Of a stretch of 17,386 nt of DNA, positions 1-6,570 are shown in pieces. Source of the stretch: an uncultured Gardnerella sp. (GTDB taxonomy: Bacteria; Actinomycetota; Actinomycetes; Actinomycetales; Bifidobacteriaceae); assembly GCA_947292085.1 (NCBI GenBank), contig CAMYPN010000021.1:1-17386 (forward strand), given 5' to 3'. A program made the position numbers and the translations under genes. The notes beneath the pieces were generated by a model. That model saw only the letters and a list, made by a program, of their open reading frames with translations. It made no database searches and was not told where the DNA came from. Within the stretch, counting starts at the first letter, position 1, and the number at the start of each line of letters is the position of its first letter.

Positions 1-774
1 TTCACTTCTGCTGGTTTCGATTCCAGTTCCGATTGGCGCTTCAAGACCCATCTTGCAAATATGCCTCTTTATTACGAGTTTAATGGCGACACTAAGCAGC
101 CTGCAGAAATAAAAGGCAGCTATTTAGATAATTTCAGGAAGATTTTTGACCTTTATATTTCTGATTCCACAACCCCTGTAAGTCAGTTAAGCACTAAAAC
201 TGGCGAGGATGCTGTTTATGAGTTTGCTCTTGGTAAAGCTGTGTTCTACCAGAATGGTACTTGGGCTTGGGGTGATCTTGCAAATGCTGGCATAAAATCT
301 GATGACGTTGGCATGCTCCCAATTTACATTGGTGCTCCCGGTGAAGAGAAGCAGGGCTTGGCTACCGGTTCTGAAAACTATTGGTGCATTAATAAACAGG
401 CTTCAGAAAAGAATCAAGAGGCGACTAATAAGTTCTTGCAGTGGTTACTTACTGACAGCTGGGCTCAGGATGTTTTAGCTCATAGGCTGGGCTTTGATAC
501 TCCTTTCAAAAATTTCCCTAAAGCAAAAAATCCTCTTGTTCAGGCTGCTGTTGATTACACTGCTAAAGAAGGCAAAGTGCCTGTTACGTGGGTGTTTGTT
601 ACCATGCCATCTAACGGTTGGAAAGACGATGTTGGCTCTGATCTGCTTACATACGCTCAAGCAACAAAAGACGGTATGACTTCTACTAGTGCTAATAATG
701 CATGGAATACTCTTAAGAAAGCATTCGTTGACGGCTGGGCTAAGGAATATAATATTGCTCACAGTAAGAGTTAG
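1..774 (+). CDS. Sugar ABC transporter substrate-binding lipoprotein, copy 1 (5' end outside window)
   Basis: This is the C-terminal part of an extracellular solute-binding protein (SBP family 1, MsmE/MalE-like) that would capture an alpha-glucoside or other oligosaccharide for an ABC importer. The frame is open from base 1, and its first residues FTSAGFD align with residue 197 of the complete paralogue next door. About 196 residues, including the signal peptide, are therefore missing to the left, and the methionine at base 61 is not the start. Shared blocks with the paralogue include DWRFKTHLAN, ALGKAVFYQNGTWAW, GMLPIYIGA, GLATGSENYWCIN and AFVDGWAKEY. Overall identity looks near 60% by eye. 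It differs by an insertion near the C-terminus (KDGMTSTSANNAW region) and lacks the acidic tail. Its codons are less biased than those of copy 2, suggesting lower expression. The ligand cannot be read from the sequence. Confidence 0.9.
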   Translation, partial: FTSAGFDSSSDWRFKTHLANMPLYYEFNGDTKQPAEIKGSYLDNFRKIFDLYISDSTTPVSQLSTKTGEDAVYEFALGKAVFYQNGTWAWGDLANAGIKSDDVGMLPIYIGAPGEEKQGLATGSENYWCINKQASEKNQEATNKFLQWLLTDSWAQDVLAHRLGFDTPFKNFPKAKNPLVQAAVDYTAKEGKVPVTWVFVTMPSNGWKDDVGSDLLTYAQATKDGMTSTSANNAWNTLKKAFVDGWAKEYNIAHSKS

Positions 775-815
775 CCTAATTAATTTAGTTTTGAGTTAAT
801 TTGTCTGCGCTTTCG

Positions 816-827
816 GCAAACGGTTGC
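816..827. promoter_or_regulatory. Possible LacI-type operator upstream of binding-protein gene 2
   Basis: The 12 bases GCAAACGGTTGC form an imperfect palindrome resembling the LacI/MalR-type site TTGCAAACGTTTGCAA. It lies about 150 bases upstream of the predicted transcription start of the next gene, so it would be an auxiliary site. A second short perfect palindrome, GTAACGTTAC, is at 891-900. Assignment to the neighbouring LacI regulator is inference. Confidence 0.4.
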
Positions 828-930
828 GTACACATTGTCTTTTTACGAAAGATATAATTGTGTTGTTTTCTTAATGCGATGCAAATGCTAGTAACGTTAC
901 GCGACACACATTGTTTTAATTAAAATGCCA

Positions 931-963
931 TCGTTTGCAAAAAAAACATATTTGTTGCATAAT
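931..963 (+). promoter_or_regulatory. Promoter of binding-protein gene 2 with operator half-site over the -35 box
   Basis: A -35-like TTGCAA (935-940) is followed by a 17-base spacer and a -10-like CATAAT (958-963), placing transcription start near 970. The -35 box lies inside CGTTTGCAA (932-940), the half-site that recurs at lacI, msmF and malQ, so a bound LacI-family protein would block RNA polymerase. The leader then carries an inverted repeat, GCACTT-AA-AAGTGC, at 979-992. Confidence 0.6.
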
Positions 964-1031
964 AAATATGTCGAAAGAGCACTTAAAAGTGCAACGGCTC
1001 AACGTGGGGTCGAGACATAGAGAAAGGTTCG

Positions 1032-2378
1032 ATGATGAATCGTACGATTAAGTCAACAATCGCATTGGTGGCATGCTCTGCAATGGCGTTCGGCGCGCTT
1101 GCTGCATGTGGTTCTTCCAATAGCAGCTCTAATGGTAAGGGTAAAGTTTACTTCCTGAACTTCAAGCCAGAAGCAGCTGATCAGTGGAAGGAAGTTGCTA
1201 AAGAGTACACAAAGAAAACTGGTGTTGAGGTTAAGGTTCAGACTGCAGCAGCAGGTACTTATGAGCAGCAGTTGAAGAGTGAAATCGGCAAGGGTGACGA
1301 TGCACCTACATTGTTCCAGGTTAATGGTCCAGTCGGCTACGCTAACTGGAAGGATTACACAGCTGATTTGAAGGATACTGAAATTTATAAGCAGCTTCAG
1401 AATCAGGATATTGCTCTTAAGGATGGAGACAAGGTTGTTGGTGTTCCTTACGCAATGGAAACCTACGGCTTGATTTACAACAAGACTTTGCTTAAGAAGT
1501 ATACTGATCTTAGTGATGCTAAGGTAAAGTCTGCTGCTGAAATTAATTCCTTCGATAAGTTGAAGGCTGTTGCAGATGATATTCAAAAGCATAAGTCAGA
1601 ACTTGGCGTGCAGGGTGCTTTCACTTCTGCAGGCTTCGATCCAAGCTCCGATTGGCGCTTCAAGACTCACCTTGCAAATCTTCCTCTGTACTATGAGTTT
1701 AAGGAAGGTAAAGTTGCAAAGCAGCCTGCGAAGGTAAAGGGTAGCTTCCTTGATGGATATAAGAAGATCTTCGATCTTTATATTACTGATTCCACAACTC
1801 CTGCAACTCAGTTGAGCTCTAAGACTGGTGAGGATGCTAATTCTGAGTTTGCTCTTGGCAAGGCTGTGTTCTACCAGAATGGTACTTGGGCTTGGACTGA
1901 CCTCTCCAAGGCCGGTATGAAGGCTGATCAGCTCGGCATGCTCCCAATTTACATTGGCGCTAAGGGTGAAGAGAAGCAGGGCTTGGCTACTGGTTCTGAG
2001 AACTACTGGTGCATTAATGAGAAGTCTTCGGATGCTAACAAGAAGGCTACGAAGGACTTCCTGAAGTGGCTCATTACCTCTAACGAAGGTAAGGACGCTC
2101 TCTCCAAGAAGATGGGCTTCACCACTCCATTCAAGACTTTCGGTGATGTTAAGTCTGATAACCCATTGATTCAAGCTGCTGTTGAGGATGCTAAGTCCGG
2201 TAAGACTCAGGTAAGCTGGAACTTCACTATGATGCCATCTGAGAACTGGAAGAACGATCTTGGTTCTGCTTTGCTCGAGTACGCTCAGGGTACAGGCAAG
2301 TGGGATAAGGTTAAGACTGCATTCGTGGACGGCTGGGCTAAGGAGTATTCTCAGGCTCACGAAGATGATGACGACTGA
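1032..2378 (+). CDS. Sugar ABC transporter substrate-binding lipoprotein, copy 2
   Basis: This is a complete extracellular solute-binding protein (SBP family 1, MsmE-like, 448 aa) that should bind an oligosaccharide at the outer face of the membrane and deliver it to a two-subunit permease. The N-terminus has a basic start, a hydrophobic stretch and a lipobox LAAC at residues 23-26, so Cys26 would be lipidated after cleavage. The mature part starts with a Ser/Asn-rich linker (GSSNSSSNGK), then the usual two-lobe fold with VPYAMETYGLIYNK near residues 137-150. It ends in an unusual acidic tail, EDDDD. The ribosome site AGAAAGG (1021-1027) is 4 bases from ATG 1032 and 7 from ATG 1035, so either methionine may start. 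Codon use is more biased than in copy 1, suggesting high expression. The permeases at 3876-5569 are the likely partners, and no ATPase is nearby. Substrate is probably an alpha-glucoside (from context only). Confidence 0.93.
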   Translation: MMNRTIKSTIALVACSAMAFGALAACGSSNSSSNGKGKVYFLNFKPEAADQWKEVAKEYTKKTGVEVKVQTAAAGTYEQQLKSEIGKGDDAPTLFQVNGPVGYANWKDYTADLKDTEIYKQLQNQDIALKDGDKVVGVPYAMETYGLIYNKTLLKKYTDLSDAKVKSAAEINSFDKLKAVADDIQKHKSELGVQGAFTSAGFDPSSDWRFKTHLANLPLYYEFKEGKVAKQPAKVKGSFLDGYKKIFDLYITDSTTPATQLSSKTGEDANSEFALGKAVFYQNGTWAWTDLSKAGMKADQLGMLPIYIGAKGEEKQGLATGSENYWCINEKSSDANKKATKDFLKWLITSNEGKDALSKKMGFTTPFKTFGDVKSDNPLIQAAVEDAKSGKTQVSWNFTMMPSENWKNDLGSALLEYAQGTGKWDKVKTAFVDGWAKEYSQAHEDDDD

Positions 2379-2399
2379 TATTCATAAAATTTAATAAAT

Positions 2400-2440
2400 A
2401 TAGGTCTGTTGATTCATAAAGAATCAGCAGACCTATTTTT
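2400..2440 (+). terminator. Rho-independent terminator after binding-protein gene 2
   Basis: A 16-bp stem (2400-2415 with 2421-2436, one G-U pair) closes a five-base loop and runs straight into a T tract. It sits 21 bases after the stop codon. On the minus strand the same stem is followed by a T-rich stretch, so it may also end the convergent lacI transcript. Confidence 0.88.
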
Positions 2441-2453
2441 GTATTTACAAATA

Positions 2454-2485
2454 AGTCATTATTTTGCAAAGTCGTTATTTTGCAA
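2454..2485. repeat. Two adjacent 16-bp tandem repeats
   Basis: AGTCATTATTTTGCAA (2454-2469) is followed immediately by AGTCGTTATTTTGCAA (2470-2485), one mismatch apart. They lie in the spacer between the convergent ends of binding-protein gene 2 and lacI. No coding sequence is seen there. It is most simply a slippage duplication. Confidence 0.85.
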
Positions 2486-2588
2486 AATATATATAGATAC
2501 AGCACTCGCATAGTAGTTGCGATAATTTGCAAACTAATTTTTATAAAAGAGTGCCGAGAAACTATATTGTATTTAATTATTTGCTAGT

Positions 2589-3596
2589 TCAGGAAAGTGA
2601 GGAAGTGCTAGCACGCACAACTAAAGTTGCTGGAACTATCACATGCGTATTATCAATTTCTTTGCCAGATATAAGTGAAAGTGTCATTTCTGCAGCTTTT
2701 GCTGCCATATCTATAGGATCTTGACGTATGGTAGTTAATCCAGTTTCTTCAGCGTAAAAACTATCGTCAAAGCCTATAATTGACAAATCTCCAGGAGTAT
2801 TATATCCGCTTCTAGCAAGCTGAAACATGAGCGGAATAGCGATACCGTCTTCTTGGCATGCAATGGCTGTAGGCATATCGTTTTCACTTAACAATTCTGA
2901 AAGAATAGTGTTTATACGATTTGGGCCTGCAGGAACACCAATTTCAATAGGTGTGATGCCATTATTTTTGCATTCGCTGACAAACGCTTTATAACGTTGC
3001 ACTATGCTAAAACGTAAAGATACGTCTCGCGACGTACTAACGTACACTATATTTCTGTGTCCTAGTCCTATAAGATGACGTGCCATAAGTTGCGCGCCGT
3101 GTACATCGTCTATATTTATAGTTGCGTCAAATCCGCAGCTTTGCGGATCTAAGCAATTAATTCCTACAACTGGCACGCCAGTTTTTTTGAGTTCAGCAAC
3201 TTCTGACTCGTTTATATCGAAAGAAGAAACGATTACTGCATCAGCATTTCTTCTTATTGGTAAAATTTCGAAAAATTCTCGGCGTTCTTCTGCACTCGAA
3301 ATTTGAAAAATAGATAAGTCGTAGCCGGCTTCGTGAAAAACTTTGTTTAATCCTTGGAATACTGATGCGTTGAACCAGGATCTTAAATTATCGCTTAAAA
3401 GTACTGCAATTCGCAGCGTGCGACCAGATTTTAGTGCTGCTGCAGAGCGTGAAATGGAAAAATTCAACTGATCTGCTATTTCAAGTACTTTATTGCGAGT
3501 AGCTGCTGAAACTAAGTCAGGTCTAGTAAATGCGCGTGATACGGTAGAAACAGATACGTGTGCTTCATTTGCTACATCTTGAATATTTGCCGGCAT
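2589..3596 (-). CDS. LacI-family transcriptional regulator (MalR-like)
   Basis: This is a sugar-responsive DNA-binding repressor of about 335 aa, the usual LacI/GalR length. The N-terminus has the classic helix-turn-helix IQDVANEAHVSVSTVSRAF (about residues 4-23), then the hinge region with AAALKSGRT. A periplasmic-binding-protein-like effector domain follows, including MARHLIGLGHRNIVYV and the TAIACQEDGIAIPLM and IIGFDDSFYAEETGLTTIRQDP blocks typical of the family. I chose ATG at 3596 because AAAGGAG stands 5 bases upstream and the helix-turn-helix begins right after it. A longer reading would begin at a TTG inside the operator. The gene is divergent from msmF and convergent with binding-protein gene 2. 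Palindromic sites in its own promoter suggest autoregulation. The effector is unknown; maltose or a maltodextrin is a guess from the neighbours. Confidence 0.93.
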   Translation of the reverse strand: MPANIQDVANEAHVSVSTVSRAFTRPDLVSAATRNKVLEIADQLNFSISRSAAALKSGRTLRIAVLLSDNLRSWFNASVFQGLNKVFHEAGYDLSIFQISSAEERREFFEILPIRRNADAVIVSSFDINESEVAELKKTGVPVVGINCLDPQSCGFDATINIDDVHGAQLMARHLIGLGHRNIVYVSTSRDVSLRFSIVQRYKAFVSECKNNGITPIEIGVPAGPNRINTILSELLSENDMPTAIACQEDGIAIPLMFQLARSGYNTPGDLSIIGFDDSFYAEETGLTTIRQDPIDMAAKAAEMTLSLISGKEIDNTHVIVPATLVVRASTSSLS

Positions 3597-3624
3597 GTGA
3601 ACTCCTTTATTCGCACATCGTAAT

Positions 3625-3634
3625 CGTTTGCAAA
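3625..3634. promoter_or_regulatory. LacI-type operator half-site in the lacI leader
   Basis: CGTTTGCAAA, identical in its core to the sites over the -35 boxes of binding-protein gene 2 and malQ. It lies in the untranslated leader of the regulator gene, 29 bases upstream of its start codon, about 34 bases below the stronger palindrome at 3659-3668. It would be a second autoregulatory site. Confidence 0.5.
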
Positions 3635-3658
3635 ATACGTTAATTCCCTCTTTATTAA

Positions 3659-3668
3659 CAAACGTTTG
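3659..3668. promoter_or_regulatory. LacI-type operator in the lacI promoter
   Basis: CAAACGTTTG is a perfect 10-base palindrome with the central CG typical of LacI/GalR operators. On the minus strand the wider site reads TTGCAAACGTTTGTTA. It covers about +4 to +13 of the predicted lacI transcript, a good position for autorepression. Confidence 0.65.
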
Positions 3669-3678
3669 CAACAGTTCA

Positions 3679-3706
3679 ATTCTATCAGCTTTTGTTGTAT
3701 TGCCAA
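3679..3706 (-). promoter_or_regulatory. Promoter of the lacI-family gene
   Basis: Read on the minus strand: -35 TTGGCA (3706-3701), a 16-base spacer, and -10 TAGAAT (3684-3679). Predicted start is near 3672, giving a leader of about 75 bases that contains both operator sites. Confidence 0.6.
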
Positions 3707-3741
3707 CGGAAAATAACGATTTTTTTATTTACTGAATGTTG

Positions 3742-3755
3742 CGCAAAACGTTGCG
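3742..3755. promoter_or_regulatory. Possible LacI-type operator upstream of msmF-like gene
   Basis: CGCAAAACGTTGCG is a near-palindrome with outer arms CGCAA/TTGCG. It lies just upstream of the -35 box of the msmF promoter and 22 bases from the second motif CAACGTTTG (3771-3779), which abuts and overlaps that -35. Two sites at this spacing would suit cooperative repression. Confidence 0.5.
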
Positions 3756-3776
3756 ACATGCAAAAAATGACAACGT

Positions 3777-3805
3777 TTGACATCGATTGTTCAGATAGCT
3801 AATAT
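3777..3805 (+). promoter_or_regulatory. Promoter of the msmF-msmG operon
   Basis: A consensus -35 TTGACA (3777-3782), a 17-base spacer and -10 TAATAT (3800-3805) give a start near 3812. The -35 is overlapped by the motif CAACGTTTGACA, so the neighbouring LacI-family protein probably represses it. This is the strongest promoter match in the window. Confidence 0.72.
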
Positions 3806-3875
3806 GAAAGAGTATTGATTCGAGACAGCGGTGTCGTAGGTGATGCTGCACTCAAAGAGGAGGAAGTGGCGAGTC

Positions 3876-4739
3876 ATGATTAGTATGAGCGGTAAGGCAA
3901 TACGTAAGTGGTGGTGGCTATTTGCACTGCCTACGTTTGCTGCTTTTATCATCGGCTTTTTAATGCCATTTGTTATGGGAGTGTATTTAAGCTTCAGAAA
4001 ATTCGTTACCGTAACTGATGGCAAGTTCGTAGGTCTTCGTAATTACTATAGGGCATTCGAACGTGATCCTAATCTTGTATATTCGTTCGTATTTACTGCA
4101 CTTTTTGCAATTGTTACAACAATAATTATTAATGTTGTTGCTTTTGCAATTGCATATTTACTTACCAAGAAGTTCAAAGGCACGACGATATTCAGAGCCG
4201 TGTTCTTCATGCCAAATCTTATTGGTGGAATTATTTTAAGTTATGTTTGGCAGCTCTTGATAAATGGCGTGCTGCGTGGTTGTTTCAACCGTACGATTAC
4301 GTATTCTGGAATATACGGCTTCTGGGGTCTTGTAATTGTAGTTTGCTGGCAGCAAATTGGCTACATGATGATTATTTACATTGCTGGTATGCAGGCTCTT
4401 CCTGGAGATGTTATGGAAGCTGCAGCTGTCGATGGCGCAAGTCCAAGGCAAACTTTATTTAAGATTACTATTCCATTGATGATGCCTTCTATTACTGTTT
4501 GCACATTCTTAACAGTTACCAACGGCTTCAAGCTGTTTGATCAAAACTTAGCATTAACTAATGGTGCTCCGTCTAAGAAGTCTGAAATGTTAGCTCTTAA
4601 TATCTATAACACATTCTATGGAAACGGTAATCACAGTGCAGGCATTGGTCAAGCAAAAGCTGTTATGTTCTTCGTACTTGTTGCTGCGATTGCTTTGATT
4701 CAAAATATGCTTACCAGGTCTAAGGAGGTAGCGGCATGA
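3876..4739 (+). CDS. Sugar ABC transporter permease, MsmF/MalF type
   Basis: This is an inner-membrane subunit (about 287 aa) of a carbohydrate ABC importer of the MalF/UgpA class. It has six likely membrane spans, starting with WWWLFALPTFAAFIIGFLM. The cytoplasmic EAA loop that contacts the ATPase reads EAAAVDGASPRQTLFKITIP, with the Glu at residue 181. Start choice: AGGAGG (3858-3863) lies 12 bases before ATG 3876 and about 21 before ATG 3885. An in-frame ATG at 3840 lies upstream of that ribosome site and is less likely. The stop overlaps the next gene by four bases (ATGA), so the two permeases are translationally coupled. It probably works with the lipoproteins at 1-2378. The ATPase must be encoded elsewhere. 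Confidence 0.92.
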   Translation: MISMSGKAIRKWWWLFALPTFAAFIIGFLMPFVMGVYLSFRKFVTVTDGKFVGLRNYYRAFERDPNLVYSFVFTALFAIVTTIIINVVAFAIAYLLTKKFKGTTIFRAVFFMPNLIGGIILSYVWQLLINGVLRGCFNRTITYSGIYGFWGLVIVVCWQQIGYMMIIYIAGMQALPGDVMEAAAVDGASPRQTLFKITIPLMMPSITVCTFLTVTNGFKLFDQNLALTNGAPSKKSEMLALNIYNTFYGNGNHSAGIGQAKAVMFFVLVAAIALIQNMLTRSKEVAA

Positions 4740-5569
4740 ACGAGAAAGCAAAGCATCCTGCGTTATGGACCTTGCTGTTCACTATCGTAAGTTTATTGTG
4801 GATTTTTCCTATAGCTCTGGTTGTATTGAACTCTTTCAAATCTAAGGTAAATATTTCTAGTGAGCCTTTCTCGCTTAATCCAAAATATTTCGTTGGAATG
4901 GGTAATTACGAGTTAGGTTCACAGCGCACCGATTTTCCTATGAGCTTCTTATGGACTGTGGTTGTAACCGTTGGTTCTGTGATCCTCATTCTTCTGTGCA
5001 CATCGATGTGTGCATGGTGGATTGTTAGAGTTAATAATTGGTTTGCGAAATTGCTCTACGTGTTGTTCCTATTCAACATGATTGTGCCATTCCAAATGGT
5101 TATGTTCACTCTTGCTTATATTACAACCGCTCTAAAGTTGAATACTCCATGGGGATTGTGGATTATTTACTTAGGCTTTGGTGCAGGACTTGCAGTATTT
5201 ATTTTCACTGGTGTAATCAAGGGAATTCCACAAGAAATGGAAGAGTCTGCAATGATTGATGGTGCTTCCGTGCCACGCATATTCTTCCAGATTATTGTAC
5301 CTATTATGCGTCCTGCTATAATCTCTGTTTCGATTTTGCAAGCAATGTGGATTTGGAACGACTTCCTTCTTCCGTTCCTAACACTTGATCTTACTCAATA
5401 CAAGACTATTTCTGTAGCCGTTCAATATTTGCAAGGCGGTTATGGATCCGTTGAGATGGGTGCCATGATGAGTTGCTTGGTTATGGCAATTATCCCAATT
5501 ATAATTTTCTACCTCATCTGCCAGAAGTACATTATCAAAGGTGTTATGTCAGGTGCGGTGAAAGGCTGA
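4736..5569 (+). CDS. Sugar ABC transporter permease, MsmG/MalG type
   Basis: This is the second membrane subunit (277 aa) of the importer, of the MalG/UgpE class. Six spans are expected, from LLFTIVSLLWIFPIALVVLNSF to IIPIIIFYLICQKYIIKG. The EAA-type loop reads EESAMIDGASVPRIFFQIIVP, starting at residue 169, with Glu-Ser in place of Ala-Ala, as is common in this subunit. The C-terminus GVMSGAVKG is the usual MalG-type ending. ATG 4736 overlaps the upstream stop and has AAGGAGGT (4722-4729) 6 bases before it. The operon ends at a strong hairpin after this gene. Confidence 0.93.
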   Translation: MNEKAKHPALWTLLFTIVSLLWIFPIALVVLNSFKSKVNISSEPFSLNPKYFVGMGNYELGSQRTDFPMSFLWTVVVTVGSVILILLCTSMCAWWIVRVNNWFAKLLYVLFLFNMIVPFQMVMFTLAYITTALKLNTPWGLWIIYLGFGAGLAVFIFTGVIKGIPQEMEESAMIDGASVPRIFFQIIVPIMRPAIISVSILQAMWIWNDFLLPFLTLDLTQYKTISVAVQYLQGGYGSVEMGAMMSCLVMAIIPIIIFYLICQKYIIKGVMSGAVKG

Positions 5570-5602
5570 GATTCCTCCCCCTCTTAAATCTCAGGTGGTA
5601 AT

Positions 5603-5656
5603 AAAAGTGGTGGCGCGCGTAGACTATGATGTTTGCGCGCACCGCCACTTTGTTTT
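5603..5656 (+). terminator. Terminator after msmG-like permease
   Basis: The arm AAAGTGGTGGCGCGCG (from 5604) pairs with the arm CGCGCACCGCCACTTT (ending 5651) through two G-U pairs, with a loop of about 16 bases. A short T run (5652-5656) follows. It separates the permease operon from the YesL-like gene. Confidence 0.8.
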
Positions 5657-5678
5657 AATGATTACTTTAGTTTGTAAT
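5650..5678 (+). promoter_or_regulatory. Possible promoter of the YesL-like gene
   Basis: TTGTTT (5650-5655), 17 bases, then TGTAAT (5673-5678). It is only a fair match, but a promoter is needed here because a terminator stands between this gene and msmG. No CGTTTGCAA motif is seen nearby. Confidence 0.3.
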
Positions 5679-5762
5679 TAGATGGTAGAGTTCGTTATTA
5701 GAAGTATCTATGAATATTTAGTAGAGCGAAAATAGTAGATAAAACTAGGAGATAGTAAAAGA

Positions 5763-6368
5763 ATGTTTTTCTCGTTTGGAAGCCCAGACTCAAAGTTTTC
5801 GCAAGGCATGGAAACGTTTGCCGACGCTGTATGGCTTACTATATTGATGGTTATAACAAGCATTCCATTGATTACTATCGGTGCTTCTCTTTCTGCCGGG
5901 CATGATGCTGCAAGGCGTATAGAGCAAGGTGAAGGACATATTACTGCAGCATATTTTCGTGCTTTTGCTAGTAATTTTTTGGAATCAACCATTATTTGGG
6001 CTGTAATGGGACCAGTTTTGCTTGCTATTATTTGGCTATGGATTGCAGTATGGCCTATAGCTTTACTTGTTCCTAAATTTATTTTGAGTATATTGTGGAT
6101 TATTATGGCCGAATGGGTGTTTGCTCTTCAGGCGCGTTTTAGTAATTCTCTTGGAAAAACGATTATTAATTCTCTTATTTTTGGCGTTTCGTACTGGGTT
6201 ACTACGCTTTCTATGGTGATTATGGACGTTTTATTTGTGATATTAATTATCGCATCAATTATTTATCTACCGCAGGGTCTTCCTCTGCTAGTGTTCATGG
6301 GATGGGGATCGTTAATTATGTTCCATGAATTTCTTCTAGAAAAAGTATTTGCAAAATACGTGAAGTAA
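5763..6368 (+). CDS. YesL/DUF624-family membrane protein
   Basis: This is a small integral membrane protein (201 aa, the usual length of the family) with about five hydrophobic spans. Recognisable family features are the first span followed by PLITIGASLSAG (about residues 36-47), then HDAARRIEQGEGHITAAYFRAFASNFLESTIIW. The last matches the conserved soluble segment with a fixed Phe-Arg-Ala-Phe before the second span. DUF624 proteins often sit in sugar ABC transporter operons of Gram-positive bacteria, but their biochemical role is not established and none is claimed. A ribosome site AGGAGA (5747-5752) lies 10 bases before ATG. The gene stands alone between a terminator and the convergent malQ. 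Its TAA stop forms the start of a 16-base tandem repeat. Confidence 0.82.
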   Translation: MFFSFGSPDSKFSQGMETFADAVWLTILMVITSIPLITIGASLSAGHDAARRIEQGEGHITAAYFRAFASNFLESTIIWAVMGPVLLAIIWLWIAVWPIALLVPKFILSILWIIMAEWVFALQARFSNSLGKTIINSLIFGVSYWVTTLSMVIMDVLFVILIIASIIYLPQGLPLLVFMGWGSLIMFHEFLLEKVFAKYVK

Positions 6369-6397
6369 TTTGCCTATAGTCTAATTTGCTTATAGTC
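6366..6397. repeat. 16-bp tandem repeat beginning at the yesL-like stop codon
   Basis: TAATTTGCCTATAGTC (6366-6381) and TAATTTGCTTATAGTC (6382-6397) are adjacent copies with one mismatch. A decayed third copy, TAATTTCTTATAAC, follows. The TAA of the first copy is the gene's stop codon. Confidence 0.85.
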
Positions 6398-6430
6398 TAA
6401 TTTCTTATAACTTTTGATTTGAAATAAACA

Positions 6431-6466
6431 AATAAGGCGCGCATCGACACAGATACGCGCCTCATT
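6431..6466. terminator. Bidirectional terminator between convergent yesL-like gene and malQ
   Basis: Arms 6431-6445 and 6452-6466 pair over 15 bases with two mismatches around a core AGGCGCG/CGCGCCT and a six-base loop. Read on the minus strand the stem is followed by a T-rich stretch, so it suits malQ at least as well as the plus-strand gene. Confidence 0.65.
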
Positions 6467-6570
6467 TAGGACATCATTGCAAGAAACATTTTAATTTGCT
6501 ACTGTGCAAACCCTGTTTCTTACGGGGGGAATTGAGTTACTTTTTCAGGTAACCAACTCCTAAATTATAC

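Noticed and set aside
1053-2360. Minus-strand open frames opposite binding-protein gene 2
   Set aside because: They mirror a gene with strong codon bias and have no recognisable domains or ribosome sites.
2454-2485. Insertion-element target duplication or attachment site
   Set aside because: The two copies touch each other with nothing between them and no integrase or transposase is present.
3597-3671. Upstream extension of the LacI-family protein by 25 residues
   Set aside because: It would begin at a TTG inside the operator, with no ribosome site, next to the predicted transcription start. ATG 3596 has a good ribosome site and the helix-turn-helix starts right after it.
6501-6560. Second terminator hairpin close to the malQ stop
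   Set aside because: Only five to six base pairs (GTTAC/GTAAC type) can form and there is no T run; the stem at 6431-6466 is better.
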